Below, piece by piece: positions 50,760 to 60,334 of a stretch of DNA of 64,000 bases. The stretch comes from CAWUEX02 sp963921305 (GTDB lineage: Bacteria > Pseudomonadota > Alphaproteobacteria > Rhodospirillales > Rhodospirillaceae): positions 2,108,001-2,172,000 of the forward strand of contig CAWUEX030000002.1 of assembly GCA_963921305.4 (NCBI GenBank). Direction: 5' to 3'. The translations under genes were made by a program, and so were the position numbers. Each line of letters opens with the position of its first letter. The first letter of the stretch is position 1. The notes under the pieces are model-generated. The model saw only the letters and a program-made list of their open reading frames with translations. It ran no database searches and had not been told where the DNA came from.

Positions 50760-52169
50760 TTACGGATCCGATGAGGTGCCGTTGCGGAAGCCCGACAGAT
50801 CGACGAAGAAGTTGTCGACGCTGTTGAACACGATGTGCTGGGCATAACCCTGGATCGGCCCGGAGATGGTCAGGTGGTACTGACCAGCCGGTGTGATGCT
50901 CAGAGCGGACTCAATGGCCGACATACCCACCTGGATCGACGCACTCGGAGCGATCGTGGTGGAGGTGAAGGTGCCATACGAGCTGCCATCGGCATCGTCA
51001 CGGACGGCGATCGAAACCGTGCCGGCAACCGTACCGCTGTTGGTGATGCGGACAAACGACTGGAACAGCGTCGCGCCGTCACCTGCAGTGGACTGCAGCG
51101 TGTTGAGCTGGGTCGAGAACCCATCCCGGCTTAGCGCTGCCAGCGAACCGGTGTCAGACGGCAGAGCTGTCAGGTTCACTGAACCCGGCGTGTAGACCAA
51201 GGACACCGTACCGGCTGACCACTCTTGGATGGCAGTCGATCCGTCGAACACCACGTTGATGTCGAACGAGCCGAGAATGCTACCAGCAGTGAAGTCGAAG
51301 GACGCGACGTTACCGTTGAAGGCCGAAGCAATCACGGTGGTTGCGAACGACGACGTCGTGCCCGTACCAGTTACGGTAATCGCATCGGTTGCCGCATCCG
51401 TCAGCACGCCGTGGGTCACGGTGATTTCCAGAGCCGCCGCCAAGTTACTATCGGTCAAGATAGAGGTGGTCAGGTTGGTTGAAACCGCACCCGTCGCAGT
51501 GATGAGGATGTTACCCAAACGGCCGGTGGTGACGTTGCCGCTCAACGACGTAAAGGCCGGTGAGGCCAGGTTGTTGATGGTCAGCGTCGAGTTGGCCGAA
51601 AGCGTGTCCGTTACGCCAGTTGCACTGGTCACAACATTGGTGCTCGAAATCGTTTCGAACGTGTTGTTGCTCTGGCCGCGAACGATACCGCTCAGGGCGA
51701 TGCTCGTACCGGCGGTCGCGAGACCATTGGCATTGGTGTACTGAATGCCGCAGACGCCCAACGCACCAAAGCCGCTCGAGCTGGATGTGGCCAAGCAGTC
51801 TTCCACCAGAATGCGTTCGGTCAGCACCTGAACGGTACAGCCCGTGAACACAATGGCCGACAGCGACGAACCGCTGACATGGAAACCGGTCACCGCGATT
51901 GTGCCCGTGAAGTCAGAGTTCGAACCTTCGATTTCTATGTCGAAGGTCGTTGTCAGGTTGTTGGTGAAGTCCAACTGAACAATTTGCGGGCCAAGGCTAA
52001 CGCTCGACGAACCTGTCGCCCCAAACACCTGAGCAGAGAGTGATGCGGCGGTGAAGGTCGTGGCCGTTCCCGAGCCGTTGTAGTTCGTAACTGACCCGGC
52101 AAGGGCAGTCGACGATAACGCTGTTGTCGCCAACAGAGCGCTACCGATTTGTAGAGTTTGTCGTTTCAT
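50760..52169 (-). CDS. Lysine-free Ser/Thr-rich exported protein (candidate surface protein and glycosylation substrate)
   Basis: This 469-residue protein begins with a Sec signal peptide (MKRQTLQIGSALLATTALSSTALAG, cleavage about residue 24). The mature chain is rich in Ser, Thr, Ala, Gly and Val, is acidic, and contains no lysine at all; the only Lys is residue 2. Alternating hydrophobic/polar strands suggest a beta-rich fold. Three cysteines occur between about residues 110 and 140. I do not recognise a family; composition resembles S-layer or adhesin proteins. The gene has a strong terminator and sits between the main glycosyltransferase operon and the T2SS operon, making it a likely secreted, perhaps glycosylated, product. 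That role is inferred. Confidence 0.75.
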   Translation of the reverse strand: MKRQTLQIGSALLATTALSSTALAGSVTNYNGSGTATTFTAASLSAQVFGATGSSSVSLGPQIVQLDFTNNLTTTFDIEIEGSNSDFTGTIAVTGFHVSGSSLSAIVFTGCTVQVLTERILVEDCLATSSSSGFGALGVCGIQYTNANGLATAGTSIALSGIVRGQSNNTFETISSTNVVTSATGVTDTLSANSTLTINNLASPAFTSLSGNVTTGRLGNILITATGAVSTNLTTSILTDSNLAAALEITVTHGVLTDAATDAITVTGTGTTSSFATTVIASAFNGNVASFDFTAGSILGSFDINVVFDGSTAIQEWSAGTVSLVYTPGSVNLTALPSDTGSLAALSRDGFSTQLNTLQSTAGDGATLFQSFVRITNSGTVAGTVSIAVRDDADGSSYGTFTSTTIAPSASIQVGMSAIESALSITPAGQYHLTISGPIQGYAQHIVFNSVDNFFVDLSGFRNGTSSDP

Positions 52170-52301
52170 ATCTAAAGGATCCCCTAAAGTTTCCAGATAT
52201 CTGATTTTAAAAGGGTACGCGCATGCATACGCGTGCGCCCGTCAGCGCAGGGCCATAACACCGGGTCGGCGGCTAAAAGTCAAGGGTGTAGCTGGGCGTG
52301 C

Positions 52302-52317
52302 GTTGCATATCTGCAAC
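52302..52317. repeat. Short palindrome in the leader of the Ser/Thr-rich protein gene
   Basis: GTTGCA and TGCAAC flank a 4-base spacer, forming a 6-bp inverted repeat about 135 bases upstream of the 52169 start. The surrounding 52170-52460 interval (291 bases) holds no convincing gene. It should contain the promoter and a long leader for the 50760 gene. The palindrome could be an operator; there is no T-run to make it a terminator. Confidence 0.3.
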
Positions 52318-52460
52318 AATGTAAGGTCCCGTTTTCAAAAGGTTTTTTCGATACCCTCTCACGACAAATGCTCAGTCATCGGGCAGGGCGCAGTTCGAGC
52401 CGTCAAAATTAGGCCCTTAAGCCAGAGGGGCATGTCCAAAAGAATACCAGGACGGGAAAC

Positions 52461-54176
52461 TTAAGTATCTGAAATTAAATAACTTTCGAGTTCCCTGGTC
52501 ACTTGCCCCACGGTCGCGGCCCATGATTCGCGATGCTGGCGGCGAAAGAGCCGGGCCTTGAGGTACCAAGGGCTTTGCGTGCCCTCCAGAAACCAATACC
52601 AGATCCGCGCCTTGCCCGCCGGCACGAGAATCCATGTCGGCAACCCGGCAGCGGAAGATAGATGTGCCGTTGTGTTGCTGCAGGTGATGAATAAGTCCAG
52701 TGCCGCCAATAGATTCAGAGAGTCTTCCAGAAGGCCATTCAGGTCGACATCTTCAACCGTCCAAATTTTTGCCCGCAGGTCCTCAGGCAGACCGCTGAAG
52801 TCCTCGCCCGCGGGGCCGTATTGCACGTTTATGAATTGCACCCCGGCTAGGCTCAGAAGTGGCTGAAGACTGTCGAAATCCAGGGTTTTGCCGTCGCCGA
52901 TCAACGGGTTTTTGCTGGCCCAAGAGAGGCCTACCAGCTTGGTTTCCGGACCAAATCGTTGGTGAAGTGCTTTCCTCAAGCCCCGCGCGGCGTTCTTATC
53001 CGGCCTGAGATAAGGTGCGGGGGCAGGGAATGCAGACATCGATGGGCGCAATGCCGCGGCCAAATCTATCATCGACGCCTGAAAATCATAATCGCCTAGC
53101 GGCAGGTCATTGAGGTCTTGGTCTGTCACTTCGACGTTCTTTAACCCCGCAAAGGCGCTGCGGAACAAACCACTCACTTTGGCTGGACATATCCAGGTCA
53201 CGCGTCCGGCCAGTTGCGCGAATTCTTCCATCAATCCTGCGTAAAGAATTTGGTCACCAAGCGCCTGTTCCGTCCACACCAAGACGTGCTGATCGCATAT
53301 ATCTTGGCCCGCCCACTCAGGCAAATCGTGTTCAAACTTGGCGTAAAATGGAGCTGCCGACTCAGCTCTGCGAAGATAGGCTGGCCAGCCTTGCTCGAGG
53401 TTGCCCATCGCCAGACAGGCTAGGCCGCGGTTGACCACGTTCGTGACGTTGTTGGGATCGAGGACGAGGCTCTTATCGAATTTCTCGAGCGCTTCTTCGT
53501 GACGATCTAGGTTCGTCAAGAAGCTGCCCCAGTTGCCGTAGGCATCTGGCCAGTTAGGACGCAGACGCAATGCTGTTTGAATGTCGATTATAGCGTCGTC
53601 GTCGCGTCCCATATCCGAAAGCACATTGGCGCGTTCCAGGTAGCTGCCGGGGTCAGCCGGGTTGAGCTCAATGGCACGGGTTAGCGCGGCGAGCGCGTCA
53701 TCGAACCGCCGCATGTCTCTGAGGCAAACGCCTCTATTGTAATGGGCAGGCTGATAGTCCGGCGCAATCTCAGTCGCTCCGGAAAAGTGGTCTAAGGCTT
53801 GTTTGAAATCGCCGCTTTCCTGGAGCGTCGTGCCTAAGTTTATTTTTGCGGCGACAAAATTCGGATCGTGCTCCAGCGCAGTTTCATAAGCGCGCCGGGC
53901 CTCGGGGTGCTGTCCCGCCTCGCGCAGGGCATTGCCGAGGTTTATGTGCGCTTGCAGCTGGTCCGGCGCAAGCGCGCAAACCCGCGAAAAGAGTTTGATG
54001 GCCTCATCGATCTTGCCCTGTTGCTGAACAATCACCGCGAGGAGATTTAGCGCATTGGCGTTTTTAGGAACTTTCTTTGCGACCCGGCGCGCCTGTTTTT
54101 CTGCGCCTGCCAAGTCGCCCGCGTGATAGAGCTCGGTCGCCGTTTGGTACAGGTGATTGAGTCGGTCTTCAGCCAT
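52461..54176 (-). CDS. TPR-glycosyltransferase protein
   Basis: This 571-residue protein has about seven TPR repeats (residues 8-270) and a GT-B-like domain from about residue 297 (VLVWTEQALGDQIL). The glycine motif is GDQI rather than GDEI. The C-terminal blocks are VGLSWASKNPLIGDGKTLDF, NVQYGPAGED, TCSNTTAHLSSAAG and WYWFLEGTQSPWYLKARLFRRQ. No signal peptide. It is the last gene of a long minus-strand operon that runs in from beyond the right edge. Its ATG is immediately next to the stop of the preceding TPR-glycosyltransferase gene. Confidence 0.84.
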   Translation of the reverse strand: MAEDRLNHLYQTATELYHAGDLAGAEKQARRVAKKVPKNANALNLLAVIVQQQGKIDEAIKLFSRVCALAPDQLQAHINLGNALREAGQHPEARRAYETALEHDPNFVAAKINLGTTLQESGDFKQALDHFSGATEIAPDYQPAHYNRGVCLRDMRRFDDALAALTRAIELNPADPGSYLERANVLSDMGRDDDAIIDIQTALRLRPNWPDAYGNWGSFLTNLDRHEEALEKFDKSLVLDPNNVTNVVNRGLACLAMGNLEQGWPAYLRRAESAAPFYAKFEHDLPEWAGQDICDQHVLVWTEQALGDQILYAGLMEEFAQLAGRVTWICPAKVSGLFRSAFAGLKNVEVTDQDLNDLPLGDYDFQASMIDLAAALRPSMSAFPAPAPYLRPDKNAARGLRKALHQRFGPETKLVGLSWASKNPLIGDGKTLDFDSLQPLLSLAGVQFINVQYGPAGEDFSGLPEDLRAKIWTVEDVDLNGLLEDSLNLLAALDLFITCSNTTAHLSSAAGLPTWILVPAGKARIWYWFLEGTQSPWYLKARLFRRQHRESWAATVGQVTRELESYLISDT

Positions 54177-56231
54177 CTAATGACTATGACGTTGTGTGCA
54201 CGCGGATTTGAGCCAAGACTTCAGTTCATTCTTCGCCTGCGACAGACAAGCCTGCCACCACTGTTCGGTTTGATCCTGCGCCTGGTCGCCGCGGAAGAGG
54301 CGTGCGCTAGAATACCAAGGGCTGTCCGTGCGGTCCAAGAACCAGTACCAAATCGAACCGCTTCCAGCAGGGAGGAGAACCCATGCCGGTGTACCCGTCG
54401 CGCCGGCCACATGGGCCGTTGTGTTTGAAATTGTAACCACCAGATCCAGGCTCGCGACCTGAGCGAAAAACGAATCCAGGTCCTTCATCTGATCAAGACT
54501 TTCATCGATATAAATTTCGCTACCGGTTTCTTGTCTAAACGTGTCGACCGCGGACCGAACCGATCCGTATTGCAGGCTCACGACAAAAACCTTCTTGGGG
54601 TCAAAAATACGGCCGATCTCATCCAGCGGTATCGTTTTCTTTTTACCGAAGTTGGTGCTGCCGCTGATCCACGACAGCCCCACGATCTTGCGGCCATCCG
54701 CCAAGGCTTCATAGGCACTACGAAAGGCTTTCACCTTGTCCGGGTCGGGCTGAAGGGTGCGGCCTGGCTTTGGGAAATCCGCAAATCTGGCGCGGCAGTG
54801 GCGGCCCAGGTGCAGGCCAGGGATTTGCACGTCGGCCTCCTTCAGGGCCTTGGTTTTCGCCTGAAGGTCGAGGCCGGAAATGACATCCACACTAGGAACT
54901 GAACGCTGAATAATCGGCACCAAGCGCTGCGCACATTCAACAATGCATCGCTTGGCCCGGGCTGCCACATCGGCGATCATGCTGGCTTGAATAATGTGCT
55001 CACCCGCACCCTGTTCGAAATAAATGAGCAATGTCTTGTCCGAGAGGTCTTCGCCCCGCCAAAACGGCACTCCGCCGCCGCGCTCAGCATTTATGTCGGG
55101 GCTGTCTAGACGCCTATCCAACTGCGCCCATCCCGCTTCAAGTTGACCAAGTTGCAGCAACTGAAAGGCGAGCGACTCTGAAGGTTTGAGATTGCCGTCT
55201 GCACTGTCTGCAGCGCGGGCGAAGAACGGAACGGCCAGCGCCGGTAGGTTTAGGTCTTGAAAGGTTGAGCCGATGTTCGTCAAAACCATCGGGCTGGTGT
55301 CCGCGGCCGGGGATTGATGAAGCGCTTGCAGCGCATCCCATGGCCGGTGCATTTCGCGCAGCACTTCTGCATACCCAACAAAGGTTTGTTGATCAGCGTC
55401 ATCGCGTTCGCACAGCTGTTCGAACAAACTCACGCCCTCTTCCGAGCATCCGGCCTGATGACAATTCCAGGCATGCCGGCTGGCTATGGACACGTTGTCC
55501 GGTGCCAGTTCCAATGCGGCGGCACTGCTTTGTTTCGCGTCCTCAGCCAACCCGAGGCCACCCAGGATCATGCTGAGTGTGACATGTGCTGCGGCTGACT
55601 GCCCATCCAGCTCCACGGCACGCCTGGCTTCCGGCAGGGCCCGGTCAAGGGTGTTGGCGCTCATGAACACGCGGGCAAGAGCCAGATGCGCCTCTGGCGA
55701 GTCCGGGTCCAATTCGATGGCCCGCGTCAGCATGCGATAGGCTTCTTCGGTTTCACCAGCCACGTGCAGACATTTGCCAAGATTGAGAACAGCAGCCGCA
55801 TTGCGGGAATCTTGCGTTACAATTTGCTGAAATACGAGTTTCGCCTCCAGCGCGCGTTCCGTCTGCATCAGCACTGCGCCCAAGTTAAGCGCAGCCTCGT
55901 GGAACTGTGGGTCGCACTGCAGCGCCTTGCGGTACGTTGCCTGGGCCTCGTCAAGCCGGCCCATGTCACGCAATGCGTTCGCCCGGTTGAAATGGAACAT
56001 GGCTTCGTTCGGAGACGCCGCGGTCGCCCGGTCAAAATGGCCAAGGGCTTCAGCCATGCGGCCCTGACTTTGACGAACTGCGCCTAACAAATTGTGCGCA
56101 TCAGCTTGCTCGGGCGCGTGCTTCAGAACAGACGTATAAAGGCCTTCCGCTGTGGCCAGATCGCCCTTCTGATGTGCGGCGACAGCCTTCTGCAATGTGA
56201 GATTGACGTCCATGTCGCCTGACCGCGTCAT
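54177..56231 (-). CDS. TPR-glycosyltransferase protein with long TPR array
   Basis: This is the longest single-domain copy, at 684 residues. The TPR region spans about 10-380 (ten or more repeats, including AEGLYTSVLKHAPEQADAHNLLGAV). The GT-B-like domain begins near 397 with a divergent first motif (YFEQGAGEHII in place of WTEQGLGDEIL). Later blocks are well kept: VGLSWISGSTNFGKKKTIPL, SLQYGSVRSA, TISNTTAHVAGATG and WYWFLDRTDSPWYSSARLFRG. The start overlaps the preceding gene's end by 4 bases; an ATG six codons in is an alternative. Confidence 0.84.
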   Translation of the reverse strand: MTRSGDMDVNLTLQKAVAAHQKGDLATAEGLYTSVLKHAPEQADAHNLLGAVRQSQGRMAEALGHFDRATAASPNEAMFHFNRANALRDMGRLDEAQATYRKALQCDPQFHEAALNLGAVLMQTERALEAKLVFQQIVTQDSRNAAAVLNLGKCLHVAGETEEAYRMLTRAIELDPDSPEAHLALARVFMSANTLDRALPEARRAVELDGQSAAAHVTLSMILGGLGLAEDAKQSSAAALELAPDNVSIASRHAWNCHQAGCSEEGVSLFEQLCERDDADQQTFVGYAEVLREMHRPWDALQALHQSPAADTSPMVLTNIGSTFQDLNLPALAVPFFARAADSADGNLKPSESLAFQLLQLGQLEAGWAQLDRRLDSPDINAERGGGVPFWRGEDLSDKTLLIYFEQGAGEHIIQASMIADVAARAKRCIVECAQRLVPIIQRSVPSVDVISGLDLQAKTKALKEADVQIPGLHLGRHCRARFADFPKPGRTLQPDPDKVKAFRSAYEALADGRKIVGLSWISGSTNFGKKKTIPLDEIGRIFDPKKVFVVSLQYGSVRSAVDTFRQETGSEIYIDESLDQMKDLDSFFAQVASLDLVVTISNTTAHVAGATGTPAWVLLPAGSGSIWYWFLDRTDSPWYSSARLFRGDQAQDQTEQWWQACLSQAKNELKSWLKSACTQRHSH

Positions 56232-57904
56232 TTCGCTGCACGCGCTCCACGCGTGCGTGCGTCATCCAGCCACTGCGAGAACTCCTGCCCGGCACGTGCG
56301 ACCGCGTCCGGCCACCAGGGAATGTCGCGCGACGGTGTGGAGGTTTGCCTGAACGTTCGAACCGACGGATACCAAGGGTTTGGATCTGCATCCAAAAACC
56401 AGTGCCAGATCAAGCCATATGCAGCGGGCAGCAGCAGCCAGGTGGGAACATTCATCGCGCCGGCCATGTGCACGGCTGTGTTGGAAGATGAAATCATCAG
56501 ATCGACGGATTTGATGACTGCGAGCGCACGCTCCAGGTCGGTCATATTATCGGTTGTGTCGTCCCAATAGATATCGATGCCGATGCGATCGCGAACGGCC
56601 TGGATATCCTTGGTGACGTCGCCATGCTGAATGCACACAAAAAGAGCGTCCGGCATGTTGACGGCAGCGGCGAGATCTTCGAGGGGGAGAGACTTTTCCG
56701 TGCCGAACTTGATGTGTTTGCTTTCCCAACCAATGCCGACAATCGGCCGGCCTTCCGCACGCTCTTCGAGTTTGCTTCGATACTCTTTTAAGAGATCAGC
56801 GCGTGGTTCGAGATAAGGAGCCGGGCTGTCGATAGACTCGATTTCCGATCCACGTGTCTTTAGGAGACTATGGGCGGGATATTGAACATCGTAGGGCTCA
56901 GTCTCGGTCTCCAAAAAGGTTTGTTCTAGATCCCACTCCGCAAATTTCATCCATGGAAACGCGCGCTCAAATATCGGCACCAGACGCGGGCTGCATTCGC
57001 AAACAAATTCCGCATCTATGTTCTTTAAACTTGGGAAACTGCTTGCGGCGAGAATTTCTTCTCCCAAGCCTTGTTCGGTCCACAGCCGCACGCGCTGGCC
57101 GGAGAGTTCGTCTAAGGATTGGCCGGACCAGAATATGGGCGGTTCAGGGCGGTTCGTGGCTTGGATGGACTCCACCGTCTGAAAGCGTGTGTCGAAGTCT
57201 TTCCAGCCCTCTTCCAGGTGGCCAAACATCAGCAGATATGTGCTGAGCCGGTAACGGAATTCTACATTGTCGGGGTCAAGTTCAAGGGCCTGTTTGATTA
57301 GCACCATGGCGATCTTGAAGAGGCCCCGGTCAAACAGAATAGACCCGGCGTTGGCATAGGCGGCGGCCAGGGACGGATCTAAGCGCGCCGCGCGCTCGAA
57401 CGAGCGCAGTGCGGTATCAAATTCTTCTAGCTCTTTTTCGACGGTCCCGAGATTGACCCAGGCTTGGGCATCGTTTTCATCAAGCTCGATCGCCTTCTTG
57501 TAGCTCTTTTTAGCATCTTCCCACCGTTTGAGAGCTTGCAGCGTCCGCCCTTTATTGAAGTAGGTGTCCGCGCGTGTTTTGTCCAAGCGGATCGCTTGAT
57601 CGTATGACCGAATCGCTTCGTCATACTTCTCCAAGTGACGAAGGGCCGCGCCACGGTTGATGAACATCGGTGCCGTGGGTTTGCCAAGTTTGATCGCCTG
57701 ACCAATGAAATCAGCCGCCTTTTCATACTGCTCAAGTTGTAGGGCCATCGTTCCCAGGCGGAATATCGCCTCCGCATGCCGGGGGTTTTGAGTCAGGATG
57801 GCGCGGTAAAGATCCTTGGCTTGTTGCAGCTCGCCAGCCTGATGATGGGCCACCGCAGCCGCGAGGAAAGCTTGTTCGTCGATGCGCGGAAGGCGTTGGG
57901 TCAT
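56228..57904 (-). CDS. TPR-glycosyltransferase protein
   Basis: This 558-residue protein has about seven TPR repeats (residues 12-240, for example AIRSYDQAIRLDKTRADTYFNKGRTL). The GT-B-like domain starts near 272 with LWTEQGLGEEILAAS. Later motifs are VGIGWESKHIKFGTEKSLPL, CIQHGDVTKD, SSSNTAVHMAGAMN and WHWFLDADPNPWYPSVRTFRQ, where the usual WYWF is WHWF. It is coupled by a 4-base overlap to the next gene and lies 57 bases after the DxD transferase gene. Confidence 0.84.
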   Translation of the reverse strand: MTQRLPRIDEQAFLAAAVAHHQAGELQQAKDLYRAILTQNPRHAEAIFRLGTMALQLEQYEKAADFIGQAIKLGKPTAPMFINRGAALRHLEKYDEAIRSYDQAIRLDKTRADTYFNKGRTLQALKRWEDAKKSYKKAIELDENDAQAWVNLGTVEKELEEFDTALRSFERAARLDPSLAAAYANAGSILFDRGLFKIAMVLIKQALELDPDNVEFRYRLSTYLLMFGHLEEGWKDFDTRFQTVESIQATNRPEPPIFWSGQSLDELSGQRVRLWTEQGLGEEILAASSFPSLKNIDAEFVCECSPRLVPIFERAFPWMKFAEWDLEQTFLETETEPYDVQYPAHSLLKTRGSEIESIDSPAPYLEPRADLLKEYRSKLEERAEGRPIVGIGWESKHIKFGTEKSLPLEDLAAAVNMPDALFVCIQHGDVTKDIQAVRDRIGIDIYWDDTTDNMTDLERALAVIKSVDLMISSSNTAVHMAGAMNVPTWLLLPAAYGLIWHWFLDADPNPWYPSVRTFRQTSTPSRDIPWWPDAVARAGQEFSQWLDDARTRGARAAK

Positions 57905-57961
57905 GGTCTGCTGCTAAATTGTATGCGCAAACATGTCTACGCTACGCTGTGCGATAACACG

Positions 57962-58648
57962 CTATAGGTGATCGTGGCCTGCATAGGACATCGTTTCACG
58001 TTCTTTGAACCACAGGTCCGCATAACTGCAATCCTTATAGTCCTCAAAGTACGGTCCACCTTCTGTGTAGTGCAAGAAAGATACCTCTTCGCTCGGAACT
58101 GTCGGATCGTAGTCCACGAGATGATTCCAGCGATGCGGCAGTTCACCGATCAAAGAGTCGTTCTCAAGCCATTTAAACTGGTGCAATTCCAATCCAGTCG
58201 CCGTGTTCACGTAGTCCGGTGTCAACGCCGTGCACTTGGCGTTGTTGAACAGCATCACGCTCGACCAATTTTTCTTCTCGTACTTGCTTTGTGGCTGATC
58301 GAGAAACTTTTTCTGTTCCGCAGGCTTATGGTCGTGTTTGACGACTTGCACCGCATAGGAGTCGTCACGTTCTTCCCAAAGCTTTGCGATGTCATCCAGC
58401 ATCAACATGTCGCAATCACAGAACATGGACCATCCCTCGTAGTTGGAGAGATAGGGGACGAGGAAGCGCGAGAATGAGAAGTCTGTAGATTGAAGCGGGT
58501 GAGCCTCGCGGGTAAACACGTCCTTCAACTCAGACAGCATAAGCGGGGCGATCATCACGGGCTGCGACGCCCGGCTATGAATGCTGTGAGACAAGACGTG
58601 GAAAGCGACAGCTTCCCGGCTGTCATAGCCAATAAATACGCGGATCAT
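57962..58648 (-). CDS. Free-standing GT-A/GT8-like glycosyltransferase
   Basis: This 228-residue protein starts MIRVFIGYDSREAVAFHVL, typical of nucleotide-sugar transferases of the GT8-like group. The metal-binding motif is CDCDML (D78-x-D80), following FSRFLVPYL. A late HYTEGGPYFEDY block supplies a probable active-site histidine. There are no TPR repeats and no signal peptide. The ATG at 58648 is preferred over an upstream TTG. It sits inside the TPR-glycosyltransferase operon and may extend a sugar first placed by one of them. Confidence 0.8.
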   Translation of the reverse strand: MIRVFIGYDSREAVAFHVLSHSIHSRASQPVMIAPLMLSELKDVFTREAHPLQSTDFSFSRFLVPYLSNYEGWSMFCDCDMLMLDDIAKLWEERDDSYAVQVVKHDHKPAEQKKFLDQPQSKYEKKNWSSVMLFNNAKCTALTPDYVNTATGLELHQFKWLENDSLIGELPHRWNHLVDYDPTVPSEEVSFLHYTEGGPYFEDYKDCSYADLWFKERETMSYAGHDHL

Positions 58649-58711
58649 AGGTCTCAAATGCGTTTGTCAGGGACGGGGTGAATGCGCGCCTGTTAAACCC
58701 CATGCCATCAT

Positions 58712-60334
58712 CTAAGGCAAGGGCTGAGCCGCATGAACGCCTGACTCAAGCCAGTCCGCGGCCCGTGCCATGGCGGCGGTCCAGTCTCCTGGCTCGGCCT
58801 GCCGGCACAATGTCATGCTGGGATACCACGGGCTATCGGCTCGCTTTCTGAACCAATACCAAAATCCGCCCAAGCCGGAGGGCACAAGCGTTGCCACAGG
58901 CCCGCCAAGCGCACCGGCGAGATGTGCAGCCGTATTGCTGACCGTAAGCGTCCCGTCCATTGCTGCGATCTGCGCTGCCGCGTCGTCAATGTTGCTTACT
59001 TGATCAATGCTCTGATCGACGTAGACCGGATGTTGCGCCATAGCGGACAGCGCGGTCACGTCTTCTGGCGCCGCGGCGTATTGAAGGCTGACGACGAAAA
59101 TATCTTGCCGCTGAAGTATCGGTTTCCACGCATCGAGCGGCGGCGTCTTCGCCCGTCCGTTCAACCCCCCGCTGCTCCATGACAAGCCGATGATTTTTCG
59201 GCCATTTGCCATTGCCGCATATTGTTCGCGAAGGGCCGCTGCGCGTGCCGGGTCAGCTTGCAGGTATCCGGCATGCCGCGGAAAAGAGTCGAAATCCGAC
59301 CGGTAGATTTCGCCGCCGGACCATATCGGACAAACCACATCCGCCGTCTTGGTCTGCGGGTGCGGCGGGTCTGACCTCGGAAGAACAGTCACATCCTTAA
59401 ACGACCGCGCGACCAAGGGGGCGAGGCGCGGGTCGCACTCAATCAAGCTGGGCCCGGTATCGGCAAGGACTGAACCGGCCATGCTGAGCGATAAAATTTC
59501 ATCCCCCACGCCTTGCTCCAGCCAAATCAAAACGCGTTTGCCGGCATCCCGCTCTCTTTGCCATCGCGGCTGACTAAAAGGTCTGACCGGAACCCCGTCC
59601 GGCGTCGGAGTCAGACGCCACTCATACTCTCTGAACCCGTCCTTCAGGTGTCCGGCCCGCAGTAGAATAAGCCCCTTACGTTGATGACACTCAACGTTGT
59701 CGGGGTGCTGCTCGATAAAGGTGTCTAATTCGCGTAAGGCTTCGTCAACCCGTCCAGCGTCTGAGAGCGTTGATGCCCGCGCGGCCGCGGCCGCAGCGAA
59801 ATCCGGGTCTGAGTGCAATGCCCGCCGGTATCCGCGCAGCGCGTCATCAATGCGGCCTTGTTCGCGCACACAGTTGGCCAGGTTGTGGTAGGCGATCGCG
59901 AACGTCTTGTTGATCGAGACCGCATAACGAAGACTGTACTCAGCGTCCCCAAGCGCGCCTGCAGCCATCTGCGCGGTACCGAGATCGCACCAAGCCGATT
60001 CGGAACTCGGATTTAGAGTAACGGCTTGAGTCAGCGTGCGAACCGCGCCGTCGATGTCATCCAGTTTTAAGAGCACGCGGCCGTAATCATGAATGACACG
60101 CCAGTCGCTTTGGTCGCGCCGCAGGCTCTTTGCGAATGCCGTTCGGGCGGCTGGCAGATTGTTTGCTTTTAAATGAGCCGACCCCAATCCGGCCCAGGCC
60201 TTGGCACTCTCCTGATCGGTCCTGATTACGGTTTCAAAGGATTTTACCGCGTCAGCGAGCTTGCCCTGTCGCAAAAAGTTATGGCCCTCTGCGATGAGCT
60301 TCGAGGCCGCGCTCTGTCCGTCGTTCGTTGTCAT
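58712..60334 (-). CDS. TPR-glycosyltransferase protein
   Basis: This 540-residue protein has about six or seven TPR repeats (residues 10-235) and a GT-B-like domain from about 265 (LIWLEQGVGDEILSLSM). Further motifs are IGLSWSSGGLNGRAKTPPL, SLQYAAAPED, TVSNTAAHLAGALG and WYWFRKRADSPWYPSMTLCRQ. No signal peptide. Its start overlaps the end of the two-unit gene by 4 bases, and 63 bases separate its stop from the DxD transferase gene. Confidence 0.84.
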   Translation of the reverse strand: MTTNDGQSAASKLIAEGHNFLRQGKLADAVKSFETVIRTDQESAKAWAGLGSAHLKANNLPAARTAFAKSLRRDQSDWRVIHDYGRVLLKLDDIDGAVRTLTQAVTLNPSSESAWCDLGTAQMAAGALGDAEYSLRYAVSINKTFAIAYHNLANCVREQGRIDDALRGYRRALHSDPDFAAAAAARASTLSDAGRVDEALRELDTFIEQHPDNVECHQRKGLILLRAGHLKDGFREYEWRLTPTPDGVPVRPFSQPRWQRERDAGKRVLIWLEQGVGDEILSLSMAGSVLADTGPSLIECDPRLAPLVARSFKDVTVLPRSDPPHPQTKTADVVCPIWSGGEIYRSDFDSFPRHAGYLQADPARAAALREQYAAMANGRKIIGLSWSSGGLNGRAKTPPLDAWKPILQRQDIFVVSLQYAAAPEDVTALSAMAQHPVYVDQSIDQVSNIDDAAAQIAAMDGTLTVSNTAAHLAGALGGPVATLVPSGLGGFWYWFRKRADSPWYPSMTLCRQAEPGDWTAAMARAADWLESGVHAAQPLP

